DNA of 64,000 bases from Excoecaria cochinchinensis (Eukaryota; Streptophyta; Magnoliopsida; Malpighiales; Euphorbiaceae), in NCBI GenBank assembly GCA_947683425.1, contig CANTUQ010000119.1, positions 5,729,001 to 5,793,000 of the forward strand. The letters are read 5' to 3'. Below are positions 34,729 to 46,939 of this stretch, piece after piece (the first letter of the stretch is position 1; the number at the start of each line of letters is the position of its first letter). The notes beneath the pieces are model-generated. The model was not told the DNA's origin. It did not search any database and was given only the letters and a program-made list of their open reading frames with translations. A program made the position numbers and the translations under genes.

Positions 34729-36103
34729 TGTAGACACATAATATTGATTTTAAAAAAATAAATAACAAATATGTATTTTTAAAATATTGAAATAAAAAAG
34801 GAGTTTTGAAATGATAGTATTTCTTTCAAAATTATTTTTAAAAAAAAAATCAACCGTCGACGCTCGTTGGCGCACAGCGAAAGTGCGCGAGCGTCCCTCG
34901 CCCCCGTGCCTCTCCTAGCGCGAGGTGACGCGGGCGAGTGGGGTATCTCTCACGTCTGCATTCTGGGCGTCGCTCACCCCTTCTGCGCACCAACACCCTT
35001 TCTGTCACACCCCAAAATAGCCCTGGTCAGAATGTGCATGCTAAGTCGGGTTAAGTGAGGGTATTTCGGTAATTTGTGTTTGAGAATTTGGAGTGTTAAG
35101 GACCCAATTGAAAAGATAATTAAGTTGGTAAGGAAATAAATGTGTAAGTGAGTGAAGTGTAATTTGTCTAAGGACTAAAGAGCATTAATTGATTTGGAAT
35201 AGTTTGAGTGGATTTTGTGGTCCAATTGGGAGCTGCCATGTGGGCTTGTTAGGTGGGCATTGAAAGAAGAAAAAGAAGAAGTAAGAGGAAGAGAGAGGGA
35301 AAACACAGATTTTTGGTTTGGCTTTCCCGTTCCCTCCTCTCACGCTTCTTCTTCTTCTTCTCTTCTCCTTTCTCTGCTTTTCCTTTCTTTCTCATTTGGC
35401 TTGGAGTTGTGTTTGGCTTGGATTGTGCTTTGTTTGAAGAGGTGAGTTGGTTTAAGATTTGTTACGTGCTGTGTTTCTTCTTCCTGGTTTTACTTCAGTT
35501 AGGGTTTGGCTAAGACTTTGTGGGTTTCTTGTTTGTGCAAGCCTTGGATTGTAAGAAGAAGCAAAGTAAAGGCAAGGAAAGGATTGAGGACTGATCTTGA
35601 AGCTTAAAGTGTGATTTTGGATCTTCGATTCCAGGTTTGGGAGTAGTTTGAATGCATGCAATGTTTGGAAGCTTCTGTGTTCTTCAATCTCAGCATGTCT
35701 CTGCCCTATTTCTCACTTAGATGTATATGTGTTTGCATTGTTTGATTTCTGGAATATGGTGTGCTTTAGCATGTGAATGCGTATGATTAATGTTAGTAAA
35801 TGTGTTAGTAATGCATAATAGGAATTGAATTGAAGTTACTGAGCTTTGGGTTTTGAACTTACTGTATTTTTAGGGTTTATGCTCTAGAATGGATTAAATG
35901 TGTTTAAGCATGGTTTTGATTGTTTGATTGTTGAATTAACTGCAATCATCTTGTTTATGCTGTTTGGAAGATCGATTGAAAGGTAAGATGAATTTGGTGG
36001 TGTTTTGAATTAGATTGAAAATAATTTTATCGAGTTCTTTGGATTTCTGGGTAACGATGGAAAAATCTGCATGTTTTCGATAGCGGGGAAGAAGAAGGAG
36101 GCG

Positions 36104-36262
36104 GCTCACGCGACGTGAGCTATGCTCACGTAACGTGAGCCATGCTCACGTTGGGTGAGCAATGCTCACGCTACGTGAGCAATGCTCACGCTACGTGAGC
36201 TATGCTCACGCTACGTGAGCTATGCTCACGCAACGTGAGCAACCTTCACGTGACGTGAAGGT
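36104..36262. repeat. CH2 5' LTR palindrome array, 7 units
   Basis: Seven 20-bp units of the form GCTCACGCTACGTGAGCTAT, plus a closing dyad CTTCACGTGACGTGAAG. Each unit is a CTCACG-nn-CGTGAG palindrome. Centres vary (CGACG, TAACG, TTGGG, CTACG, CAACG), yet most arms stay paired. The closing dyad contains a CACGTG G-box. Confidence 0.95.
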
Positions 36263-38521
36263 TGCTCAGGTCGCCCGACTCTTCTGTTTTGCTTCTGTTT
36301 TTCTTTCCCCAAGCGACCAGTTTTAATAAAATTATTTCCAAACGCTTTTTAATGGTATTTTTCTTTACTGACTGCTATATTACCTTGTTGATATGATTGA
36401 TTATCCCAATTTGTTTAGTATTAATAATATGTTATCTATGATAAGTTATATGTGGTATTTTGGAATAAGTTTTGGATTACAGTGATCCTGTTAAATGACT
36501 GTGGGATTTTAACTGTATGGTTTAGATTGAGATATGTCTATTGTTGTGATCTTTATTGCATGTCATATTTCGAATGCGAAGGATTTATGAAGGTTAACTT
36601 TCTGACTGTTTAGTTCCAAACATGTTCTGTCTTAATGAAAATTATGATTAAGCATATCTTTAGTCTATTTCTTCTTTAGGAATAAATTGCCATGCTTAAG
36701 ATTATGTTGTAATTTTCCTGATTAAGATGATGCGTCTTTGGTCATTGGCATAATATGATTTCACGTGTGATCCTGACATGCTTTAGTATGATGAGTATTG
36801 CTAAAATATGATTGATGGAATTTTCGCATGCTCCAGAATATGACTTGAATGAGGTATAATTGATATTATGCTATGCTATATTTATTTGAATAATATGGTT
36901 AATGTCTGAATGCATTGTTATGCTTTAGCCTTGGAACTCATTGTGTTATGTTAAATGTAATTTGGATTATGCATGATTTATACTTAGTTATCTTCACCTA
37001 ACGCATGTTTAGGATTTTGGTATTGATAATCATTGGCAAAGTAGTGTTTCTATACCTGATTCTTAACATGCTTTAGAACATTGTTTAGTGTTAAAGGTGT
37101 TGACTGTATTATGTTTTGCAATGAGAATTGTATGATATATGACCAACTTTATGAGCATATTTATATGTCTATAATTCTCTAGTTTATGCATGATGTATAT
37201 ATATTTATGCGTTATGCGATTCGAAGCGTGAATTGTTTTATGCATGACCTGCGAGAGTCAGTCTAGTGGATAGTTAGGCATGCCTAATAGAGTCTATTAG
37301 CTGCAGCCCATAGTTCTGTTTGGACCCCGATCAGGTCCCCGTTTGGTTCCTCGCGAACCCTTTTCTGTATTGGATCTTGTTTAAGGTCCCTTTTGAAAAT
37401 ATCTGTGAAAGTTAAAGTATAATGGTTTAATCGATTCGTACCCGTAATGTACTGTCTGTAATCGGCTCGTACCCGGAAAGTACTGTCTGTACACTCGTTA
37501 TCCACTACCTAGAGTCAGCAGGTGTTCTTTGAATGTTTATTTGAACTGCTCTGATCTGATTTGGCTATAAATGGATTATCTGAATGAGTATATCGATGCA
37601 ATGTATATCGGATTTTTCTGAATGAATATGATTATGAAATACTGATTGTATGGCTTTATTATATGAGCATGTTTATATGGATATGTTTTAGCCTCTGAAT
37701 GTGATATCCGTTTGAGCATGATAAGGATTTCAGGAATCAGTTTATATGTATATGAATGTGACTATGGGCTTCAGAATGTATGTCTGTATTAAGTAAGCAT
37801 GATTTTATATCTAACATGATTATCCGTACTTGTCATGTGATTTGTTATAAGTTTCTGAATGCTTTGAAATGATTCGATTGATGTATTTAAGTATATGACT
37901 TAAGCATAGTTTTGTTATATATATTAGCATGTGAACCGAAGCAGTTGTGATGGTAAGTATGTGATGATTACTGTACTTTCTGCATGTTAATGATATGAAT
38001 GTAATGTTATGTGATTATGCTTTCAGTCTCCGCTATTAGAGTGTTTTCGCTTGATACTTTATATATGAGAGTTGCGCAGCGGTAATATGACGCTTTGGAT
38101 TTTGTACCTTGGATTTTGACTAGTGTGTGTATTTAGCATGTCTAAGTACGTTGTTTAGCTAGCATTCTCAACATGATGATTGGGTTGTCAGTTCAGGCAT
38201 GGGTACTTAGTTATGTCAATTGCATGTGTAAAGCGTATGTGACTCCGCACGATAAGATGCTGATATTTGTTACCATTGTAGGTTTATGAATGTAATATAG
38301 TATGTAGTTCTGCATGATGATACTTGTATCGTGTATTGTTTTATGTCTGATTTGGCCTATTCTGGACATGAGTATATGTTATGGTTGTGAGTTATCGAAT
38401 GAATGCCTTTACAATGCCAGCATGATCATATTTGTTATGAATATCCGCATTTGTCATTTGAATGTGTTATGCCTCGGCGACCATTGTGAATGGCCGTCCT
38501 TATTCTTGTGTGTTCTCCCCA

Positions 38522-38562
38522 CTAAGCGTTTATCGCTTAGCACGGATTTCCTTTCCGTGCAA
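38522..38562 (+). promoter_or_regulatory. CH2 5' LTR double hairpin
   Basis: CTAAGCG-TTTAT-CGCTTAG (38522-38540) runs into GCACGGATTTCCTTTCCGTGC, two adjacent stem-loops about 0.45 kb before the LTR end. The 3' LTR copy (43423 on) has a substitution in the first stem. Confidence 0.6.
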
Positions 38563-39014
38563 GTGGCAGGTTGGGTTCTGTTCGAGTCACGCTTCTGCAG
38601 GGTCGGCCACGTAGGAGTTAGAAGTTCTGTATTTTGTTCAGCTTTTGTAATTCTGTAGTATTATATATGTAATTAATTATGTTTTGATCTTGAGTTTTCT
38701 TTTGGGAATGTAATAGTTAGTATGTTTTTATGTTTAGTTATTTCTTTGTTTTATTATTTCGCTTATGCTTCCGTTGAATGGTCATATGTATGCCTCTGTG
38801 TATGCTTCAGCTTAGTGTCTGCGTATGCGTAAGTTATTGCATGATTAATCCGTGCCTGCAGGTAAGGTAAGTTTTTAATTAATCCGTATTTTCGTATGCA
38901 TGTTATGTAAGAAAGTATGCTTCTGTATTGTGCACGTGCATATCTGTATGAGTGAGCGTCGGGTAGCGCGTCCGTCGGCGTCCTTCCAACGGGGACGGCG
39001 ATGGGGGTGTTACA

Positions 39015-39803
39015 GTTAGTGGTATCAGAGCCCAGGTTTGATGGTTCTGGGTGTGTTGTTTGTTATGTGTTGAGTCTTTGCATGAAAGTCGGTTTTGTGT
39101 CGTGGCCTAATGCAGATGTGTCTTGTTTTGTGTCGTGTCTAGATGGAGTCTGATCCTAGTGAGAATGTGGGCGAGACAACGGAAAGTGTGAATCGAGTTA
39201 GTGCTGATCAGAATATTTCCGAGCGTCTTCCAGTCGAAGATTCTGGTCGTAATTCTGAGGATAGGGCATTAGTATAAGGATTGATTCGGATTTTGGATAG
39301 GCTGACTGCTCCTCGTACTTCTTACGAATTTGTTCAGTATGCACCTCAGAAGAGAAAAGGATCGGTTAGTGAAGTGCCAGCAGGAAAAAGGATTCGAGAA
39401 CCTTCGATGTGTCAACAATGTCAGAAGCAATATGGGAACAAGTGTAAGAAGTGGGTACCGTCAGTATGTCTGTACTGCCAAAAGCGACATCGGGATCCAT
39501 GTCGGAAGCTTTCAGGTTCTTGTTTCAGGTGTGGCAGTATGGAACACCGGATTGCCGATTGTCCTAAAAAGATGAGTGAGAGTCTAGCTGGGCAAGCTAG
39601 AAAGGAAGTGGAGGATTTGCTCAGATCTTCTCTAGTGCCTACAGAGTTTGTAGCGTCTAGCAAGGATTTGAAGGAGACTGCAGGTTGTTCTGGTAAGTTA
39701 CATTGCAAGCTTTTGTTTAAGTAAGTTTTGTTTGTTTGGGTTGTGTGGATGTAAGTGTTTCGCTGTGAATTTCGAGGACGAAATTCTTTTAGGAGGGAAG
39801 AGT
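39015..39803 (+). other. CH2 interior with tRNA-Met PBS and PPT
   Basis: The PBS TGGTATCAGAGCCC begins at 39020, five bases after the LTR. The end reads TTTCGAGGACGAAATTCTTTTAGGAGGGAAGAGT, the PPT region shared by Del/Tekay-like chromoviruses. Between them lies only the short gag-derived frame, so nearly all of gag-pol is deleted. Confidence 0.9.
39143..39724 (+). CDS. gag: CH2 mini-Gag with zinc knuckle, one internal stop
   Basis: The frame starts at ATG 39143 (MESDPSENVGETTESV). It is open for 193 codons except for a single TAA at 39275-39277, where relatives suggest a CAA glutamine. A basic linker follows (APQKRKGSVSEVPAGKR), then a Cys-rich region: CQQCQKQYGNKCKKW, CLYCQKRHRDPC and the canonical CX2CX4HX4C knuckle CFRCGSMEHRIADC (39527-39568). 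The capsid core found between equivalent segments in CH3 is absent. A nucleocapsid-only product could bind element RNA, but the stop and lack of capsid make an active protein uncertain; TTG at 39281 is not a likely plant start. Confidence 0.75.
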
Positions 39804-42800
39804 TGTCACACCCAAAAATAGCCCTGGTCGGAATGTGCATGCTAAGTCGGGTTAAGTGAGGGTATTTCGGTAATTTGTGTTTGAGAATTTGGAGTGTTAA
39901 GGACCCAATTGAAAAGATAATTAAGTTGGTAAGGAAATAAATGTGTAAGTGAGTGAAGTGTAATTTGTCTAAGGACTAAAGAGCATTAATTGATTTGGAA
40001 TAGTTTGAGTGGATTTTGTGGTCCAATTGGGAGCTGCCATGTGGGCTTGTTAGGTGGGCATTGAAAGAAGAAAAAGAAGAAGTAAGAGGAAGAGAGAGGG
40101 AAAACACAGATTTTTGGTTTGGCTTTCCCGTTCCCTCCTCTCACGCTTCTTCTTCTTCTTCTCTTCTCCTTTCTCTGCTTTTCCTTTCTTTCTCATTTGG
40201 CTTGGAGTTGTGTTTGGCTTGGATTGTGCTTTGTTTGAAGAGGTGAGTTGGTTTAAGATTTGTTACGTGCTGTGTTTCTTCTTCCTGGTTTTACTTCAGT
40301 TAGGGTTTGGCTAAGACTTTGTGGGTTTCTTGTTTGTGCAAGCCTTGGATTGTAAGAAGAAGCAAAGTAAAGGCAAGGAAAGGATTGAGGACTGATCTTG
40401 AAGCTTAAAGTGTGATTTTGGATCTTCGATTCCAGGTTTGGGAGTAGTTTGAATGCATGCAATGTTTGGAAGCTTCTGTGTTCTTCAATCTCAGCATGTC
40501 TCTGCCCTATTTCTCACTTAGATGTATATGTGTTTGCATTGTTTGATTTCTGGAATATGGTGTGCTTTAGCATGTGAATGCGTATGATTAATGTTAGAAA
40601 ATGTGTTAGTAATGCATAATAGGAATTGAATTGAAGTTACTGAGCTTTGGGTTTTGAACTTACTGTATTTTTAGGGTTTATGCTCTAGAATGGATTAAAT
40701 GTGTTTAAGCATGGTTTTGATTGTTTGATTGTTGAATTAACTGCAATCATCTTGTTTATGCTGTTTGGAAGATCGATTGAAAGGTAAGATGAATTTGGTG
40801 GTGTTTTGAATTAGATTGAAAATAATTTTATCGAGTTCTTTGGATTTCTGGGTAACGATGGAAAAATCTGCATGTTTTCGATAGCGGGGAAGAAGAAGGA
40901 GGCGGCTCACGCTACGTGAGCAATGCTCACGCTACGTGAGCAATGCTCGCGCTACGTGAGCAATGCTCGCGCTACGTGAGCAATGCTCGCGCTACGTGAG
41001 CTATGCTCGCGCTACGTGAGCTATGCTCGCGCTACGTGAGCTATGCTCGCGCTACGGGAGCTATGCTCACGCTACGTGAGCTATGCTCACGCGACGTGAG
41101 CAATGCTCACGAGGCGTGAGCTATGCTCACGAGGCGTGAGCAACCTTCACGTGACGTGAAGGTTGCTCAGGTCGCCCGACTCTTCTGTTTTGCTTCTGTT
41201 TTTCTTTCCCCAAGCGACCAGTTTTCATAAAATTATTTCCAAACGCTTTTTAATGGTATTTTTCTTTACTGACTGCTATATTACCTTGCTGATATGATTG
41301 ATTATCCCAATTTGTTTAGTATTAATAATATGTTATCTATGATAAGTTATATGTGGTATTTTGGAATAAGTTTTGGATTACAGTGATCCTGTTAAAAGAC
41401 TGTGGGATTTTAACTGTATGGTTTGGATTGAGATATGTCTATTGTTGTGATCTTTATTGCATGTCATATTTCGAATGCGAAGGATTTATGAAGGTTAACT
41501 TTCTGACTGTTTAGTTCCAAACATGTTCTGTCTTAATGAAAATTATGATTAAGCATATCTTTAGTCTATTTCTTCTTTAGGAATAAATTGCCATGCTTAA
41601 GATTATGTTGTAATTTTCCTGATTAAGATGATGCGTCTTTGGTCATTGGCATAATATGATTTCACATGTGATCCTGACATGCTTTAGTATGATGAGTATT
41701 GCTAAAATATGATTGATGGAATTTTCGCATGCTCCAGAATATGACTTGAATGAGGTATAATTGATATTATGCTATGCTATATTTATTTGAATAATATGGT
41801 TAATGTCTGAATGCATTGTTATGCTTTAGCCTTGGAACTCATTGTGTTATGTTAAATGTAATTTGGATTATGCATGATTTATACTTAGTTATCTTCACCT
41901 AATGCATGTTTAGGATTTTGGTATTGATAATCATTGGCAAAGTAGTGTTTCTATACCTGATTCTTAACATGCTTTAGAACATTGTTTAGTGTTAAAGGTG
42001 TTGACTGTATTATGTTTTGCAATGAGAATTGTATGATATATGACCAACTTTATGAGCATATTTATATGTCTATCATTCTCTAGTTTATGCATGATGTATA
42101 TATATTTATGCGTTATGCGATTCAAAGCGTGAATTGTTTTATGCATGACCTGCGAGAGTCAGTCTAGTGGATAGTTAGGCATGCCTAATAGAGTCTGTTA
42201 GCTGCAGCCCATAGTTCTGTTTGGACCCCGATCAGGTCCCCGTTTGGTTCCTCGCGAACCCTTTTCTGTATTGGATCTTGTTTAAGGTCCCTTTTGAAAA
42301 TATCTGTGAAAGTTAAAGTATAATGGTTTAATCGATTCGTACCCGTAATGTACTGTCTGTAATCGGCTCGTACCCGGAAAGTACTGTCTATACACTCGTT
42401 ATCCACTACCTAGAGTCAGCAGGTGTTCTTTGAATGTTTATTTGAACTGCTCTGATCTGATTTGGCTATAAATGGATTATCTGAATGAGTATATCGATGT
42501 AATGTATATCGGATTTTTCTGAATGAATATGATTATGAAATACTGATTGTATGGCTTTATTATATGAGTATGTTTATATGGATATGTTTTAGCCTCTGAA
42601 TGTGATATCCGTTTGAGCATGATAAGGATTTCAGGAATCAGTTTATATGTATATGAATGTGACTATGGGCTTCAGAATGTATGTCTGTATTAAGTAAGCA
42701 TGATTTTATATCTAACATGATTATCCGTACTTGTCATGTGATTTGTTATAAGTTTCTGAATGCTTTGAAATGATTCGATTGATGTATTTAAGTATATGAC

Positions 42801-43915
42801 TTAAGCATAGTTTTGTTATATATATTAGCATGTGAACCGAAGCAGTTGTGATGGTAAGTATGTGATGATTACTGTACTTTCTGCATGTTAATGATATGAA
42901 TGTAATGTTATGTGATTATGCTTTCAGTCTCCGCTATTAGAGTGTTTTCGCTTGATACTTTATATATGAGAGTTGCGCAGCGGTAATATGACGCTTTGGA
43001 TTTTTTACCTTGGATTTTGACTAGTGTGTGTATTTAGCATGTCTAAGTACGTTGTTTAGCTAGCATTCTCAACATGATGATTGGGTTGTCAGTTCAGGCA
43101 TGGGTACTTAGTTATGTCAATTGCATGTGTAAAGCGTATGTGACTCCGCACGATAAGATGCTGATATTTGTTACCATTGTAGGTTTATGAATGTAATATA
43201 GTATGTAGTTCTGCATGATGATACTTGTATCGTGTATTGTTTTATGTCTGATTTGGCCTATTCTGGACATGAGTATATGTTATGGTTGTGAGTTATCGAA
43301 TGAATGCCTTTACAATGCCAGCATGATCATATTTGTTATGAATATCCGCATTTGTCATTTGAATGTGTTATGCCTCGGCGACCATTGTGAATGGCCGTCC
43401 TTATTCTTGTGTGTTCTCCCCACTAAGCGTTTATCGCTTAACACGGATTTCCTTTCCGTGCAGGTGGCAGGTTGGGTTCTGTTCGAGTCACGCTTCTGCA
43501 GGGTCGGCCACGTAGGAGTTAGAAGTTCTGTATTTTGTTCAGCTTTTGTAATTCTGTAGTATTATATATGTAATTAATTATGTTTTGATCTTGAGTTTTC
43601 TTTTGGGAATGTAATAGTTAGTATGTTTTTATGTTTAGTTATTTCTTTGTTTTATTATTTCGCTTATGCTTCCGTTGAATGGTCATATGTATGCCTCTGT
43701 GTATGCCTCAGCTTAGTGTCTGCGTGTGCGTAAGTTATTGCATGATCAATCCGTGTCTGCAAGTAAGGTAAGTTTTTAATTAATCCGTATTTTCGTATGC
43801 ATGTTATGTAAGAAAGTATGCTTCCGTATTGTGCACGTGCATATCTGTATGAGTGAGCGTCGGGTAGCGCGTCCGTCGGCGTCCTTCCAACGGGGATGGC
43901 GATGGGGGTGTTACA
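39804..43915 (+). repeat. CH2 3' LTR
   Basis: Collinear with the 5' LTR over its whole length, with few substitutions (for example GTCGG for GTCAG near the start; AGAAAATG for AGTAAATG near 40600). It differs in length only by the palindrome array (40905-41163). Dyad at 42176 and hairpin at 43423. Confidence 0.93.
40905..41163. repeat. CH2 3' LTR palindrome array, 12 units
   Basis: Twelve 20-bp units followed by the same CTTCACGTGACGTGAAG dyad. Six consecutive units carry GCTCGCGCTACG in place of GCTCACGCTACG, so one variant spread by local duplication. Two units have a GAGGCGTGAG centre not seen in the 5' LTR. The excess of five units equals the 100-bp LTR length difference. Confidence 0.95.
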
Positions 43916-44618
43916 CTTTCCGCGCCCAGTGCTCCCCAGCAGCCCTTTTGGGCATTTTTTGGCAAATTTATTGTGTTTTTACTCATTTTTTTGGTAGAAT
44001 TTAATTTTAAAATCTTTTCTTCTTTGGACCTTTAAAATTCTTCAGTTTTTTTGTGTTTAATGGGAATTAAATTAATTAAATTTCTCAAATAATCTGATTT
44101 TTGGAGAGATATAAAAGAGTTTTTGGAAAGAGAATTGAGGGGATTTTTTTTTCTTAAAAAAATATTTTCTTCTTTTACTTTTTCTTCAAGAACAATTTCT
44201 CCTAATATTCTAAGTATTTTTCTAATTTAATTCTTGAAATAAAGAGAACAATTCTTTATTCTTAGAAATTTTTTTCTTCTTTTCTTTTAACAATTTTTTC
44301 CTTAAGACAAAGAAATTAATTCTTCGTTCTTGAGATATAAATTTTATTTTATTTTATTTTGATTTTTCTAATCTTATATTTATAAATCAAGACAAGCAAA
44401 TTGATCATTTGCCTTCATTCATCAAATCAAATTCTGAGGGTAAGCATTTTGGGTTTAATTTTACTTTTTATTATTATAATTTTTGTTTATAATTAATTAG
44501 CAACCATGTAAATTTTTAAATCTATAATTATTTTTTTTGTTTTTGTGTGATTTTGTTCATAAATTTAACATGTTTTGATATGTTTTATTTATTTTATTTC
44601 TTTTTGCTTACTTGATTG

Positions 44619-44622
<4 letters not shown>

Positions 44623-44683
<61 letters not shown>

Positions 44684-44752
44684 TACTACTACTACTACTA
44701 TTATTGTTATTGTTATTGTTATTCTTGTTTATTGTTATTGTTGTTATTGTTA

Positions 44753-44792
<40 letters not shown>

Positions 44793-44810
44793 CATTATTA
44801 TTATCATTTA
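44623..44810. repeat. TTA/ATT microsatellite, OG1 LTR copy 1
   Basis: (ATT)n with an internal ACT block (about 44683-44700) and TTG variants, homologous to 3874-4045 and 52820-52983. Confidence 0.95.
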
Positions 44811-45912
44811 TGTTTTTATGTATGTTGAATTGCTAATATGTTAGGTTAGTTATTTTATTATGTCATTTAATTAGTTTGTCACTTATAATGCATTTTATTT
44901 TATTTATTTTAATTCATTTTCGTATGTTATATGTTTAATTCATTTTTTTTATTACTACCATTACTTTTATTCGTATTTTTATTTCAATCATTTTTTTTTG
45001 TGTGTGAGCATTTTTCAATACCAAATGGGAGCCCATGCAGATTTGAAGACATCGTTTTGGATGGATTTGTCACTTTTTGCATTTTTATTATTTTTTTCAT
45101 CATTGTGCTTTTATTTATTTTTATTATGTCATATGTAATAGATTTAGTTTATTTTATGCATGTTTCCTAAAAGTCACATAAAAATATTTTATTAATAAAT
45201 TGGATTTTTTTCTAATAAAATAGGACCAATGTCCTAATTTCAATCAGTAAAAACTCATTTAAAAAAAAAGAGTTAATTTTCTCAAAATGGGATCACTCAT
45301 CCCAATTTTCCTAGTTATACCAAAAATAACTTTTCGATTTTCTAAGTGAATATGAAGGAATCAATGTTCCTACCCTAAATAAATATCCCGATTTATGAAT
45401 ATTTTTTTTATTCATTTGATTTTTTATTTTATTTTTGGGATTGTATTCTTTGTCCCAGATTTTAATAACATTTTATTTTGGGGGATTGTATTTTGTCCTA
45501 ATTTTACTTTCTTTTATTTTTTGTGGTTTGCTTTTATTTTACTGCTTTCTTTTGGTGCTTGATTTGCGCTTTATTTTTAATCGATGACTGTGTGAGAAGA
45601 GAGATAGAAATTTAATAATAAAAAAAATCATTTATAATTAACCAAGGCACTAATAAGAGTGAAGTTCCGAATCTTTCTTTGGTTTAAACCCCGAGATTAG
45701 ACGAACTTTTTCATTTTCTTGTAAATTGGGTGGTGACTCCAAAATACCTTAAAGGTGCCTAAAGATTTTCATGGGATTAGATGAACTTTCCCAATGTTCG
45801 ATTGGGTAGGGATTCCAAAATATCTCATGATTTCCCAAGATCAAAAGACGCAAACCCTCTCAGGCCCTAAAAGTGGGTTTTCAGGAAGCGATTAGGTTTG
45901 GCACGCTTCACA

Positions 45913-46939
45913 GCGGTTTAGGACAACAAGATATTAAGAGTATAGAGTAGATGTATGCGAATTGTTTAGTGTCCTGGCCTAATGCAGATGTTGTTTTTAT
46001 AGAGTGTAGATGGTGTCTGACCCGAGTGAGGATATAAGTGAGACTACGGGTAGTGTGAATCCAACAAGAGGTAATTAGTCTGTGCCTGAGCAACCTCGAT
46101 TTGAAGGGTTAGGTCCTGCTCAGGATAACCCAGTATTGGTGCAAGGGCTGATGCATCTTATAGATAGACTAACTGCTCCAAAGGCTCCAACGGTTCTTAT
46201 ACGAAAGAGAGGAGCGAAAGAGTTCAATGGTACTTCCTTAGACCAATTGGATGTGGCCGAGTTCTTGTTAGAGAGAATGAAAATGATTTTGCAAGAGATT
46301 AATTGCCTACAGAATCAGAGAGTGGTATGTGCTGTGTCATTACTATAGGGTTCAGCATATGATTAGTGGAAGCTAGTGTTAAGGAACCCTCAGCGACTAG
46401 TTGAGTTATCGTGGGACTTCTTTGTCCAATAATTCAAGGAGAAATATGTGACTAAGGCCTATAGAGCGGCGAAGTGGAAGGAGTTTATGAGTTTGAAGCA
46501 AAGAAACATGATGATAGGTGAGATGAAAAAGAGTTCAGTAGGTTAAGAAAGTATGTACCAGATGTTCTGCTTACATAAGATTTCAAGTGTCGGTAATTTC
46601 AAGATGGATTGAGGGAGAGTATTAGAGAGCCGTTATCAGTAATACAGTCAGTCAATTATTACAAGTTAGGGTTAGTGGCCATAAAGTTAGAGGAGTCAGA
46701 ATCATTGAAGTAGAAGAGAGAGCAGAAGAGAAAAGTATTGAGTAGAGATATTAGTGGAGGTAAAAGAGCTAGGGAATCTGTCAGAGAATCGGTTCCAGTG
46801 CTTACGTCGGTTGGGAGTGCTATGCCACCCTCTAGTAGAGGGAGTGCTGCACCGAAATGTGATCACTGTCAGAGGCACAATTGGGGCGAGTGTAGAAAGC
46901 TCACTGGAGCATGCTTTAAGTGTGGCAGCATGGAACGGT
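45913..46939 (+). pseudogene. gag: CH3 gag remnant, duplication copy 1
   Basis: Starts directly after the OG1 LTR with GCGGTTTAGGACAACAAG. A start-like ATGGTGTCTGACCCGAGTGAG (46010) parallels the CH2 start. The capsid part follows (KAPTVLIRKRGAKEFNGTSL, LDVAEFLLERM), then KLVLRNPQRLVELSWDFF after two stops, and a zinc-knuckle region (CDHCQRHNWGECRKL, CFKCGSMER). A 256-bp deletion removes the rest up to the AT1 LTR. Many stops show it is inactive; the wording is that of chromovirus gag. Confidence 0.85.

Larger units (their letters stand above)
35003..39014 (+). repeat. CH2 5' LTR
   Basis: Begins TGTCACACCCCAAAATAGCCC and ends GGGGGTGTTACA. Order of landmarks: pyrimidine tract with TTTCCCGTTCCCTCC (35325), 20-bp palindrome array (36104-36262), TAGGCATGCCTA (37275), a run of GTACCCG words (37440-37475), the double hairpin (38522-38562), and GTCGGGTAGCGCGTCCGTCGGCG near the end. 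Short frames at 35215-35513 recur unchanged in the other LTR but carry no protein signature. Confidence 0.93.
35003..43915 (+). mobile_element. CH2: recent non-autonomous chromovirus-like element
   Basis: Two LTRs of 4012 and 4112 bp flank an interior of only 789 bp. The TSD CTTTC is perfect (34998-35002 and 43916-43920), and the empty target CACCCTTTCCGCG is present in the duplicated LTR at 52111-52122. The LTRs differ by few substitutions and by five units of a 20-bp palindrome array, so this is the youngest insertion seen. The interior keeps PBS, PPT and a nucleocapsid-like reading frame but has no capsid core and no pol. Confidence 0.95.
34729..45912 (+). repeat. OG1 3' LTR, copy 1 (split by CH2)
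   Basis: LTR sequence is 34729-35002 and 43921-45912, about 2.27 kb, beginning TGTAGACACATAATATTG and ending CACGCTTCACA. The left part has a GC-rich block (CCGTCGACGCTCGTTGGCGC) followed, after the CH2 insertion, by an A/T-rich body and the TTA microsatellite. A second, uninterrupted copy lies at 51846-54088. Confidence 0.92.

Noticed and set aside
35215..35513. Open frames of 76 and 86 codons in CH2, identical in both LTRs (also 40016-40314)
   Set aside because: The two copies are identical only because the LTRs are recent duplicates; the frames cross a pyrimidine tract typical of chromovirus LTRs and show no domain.
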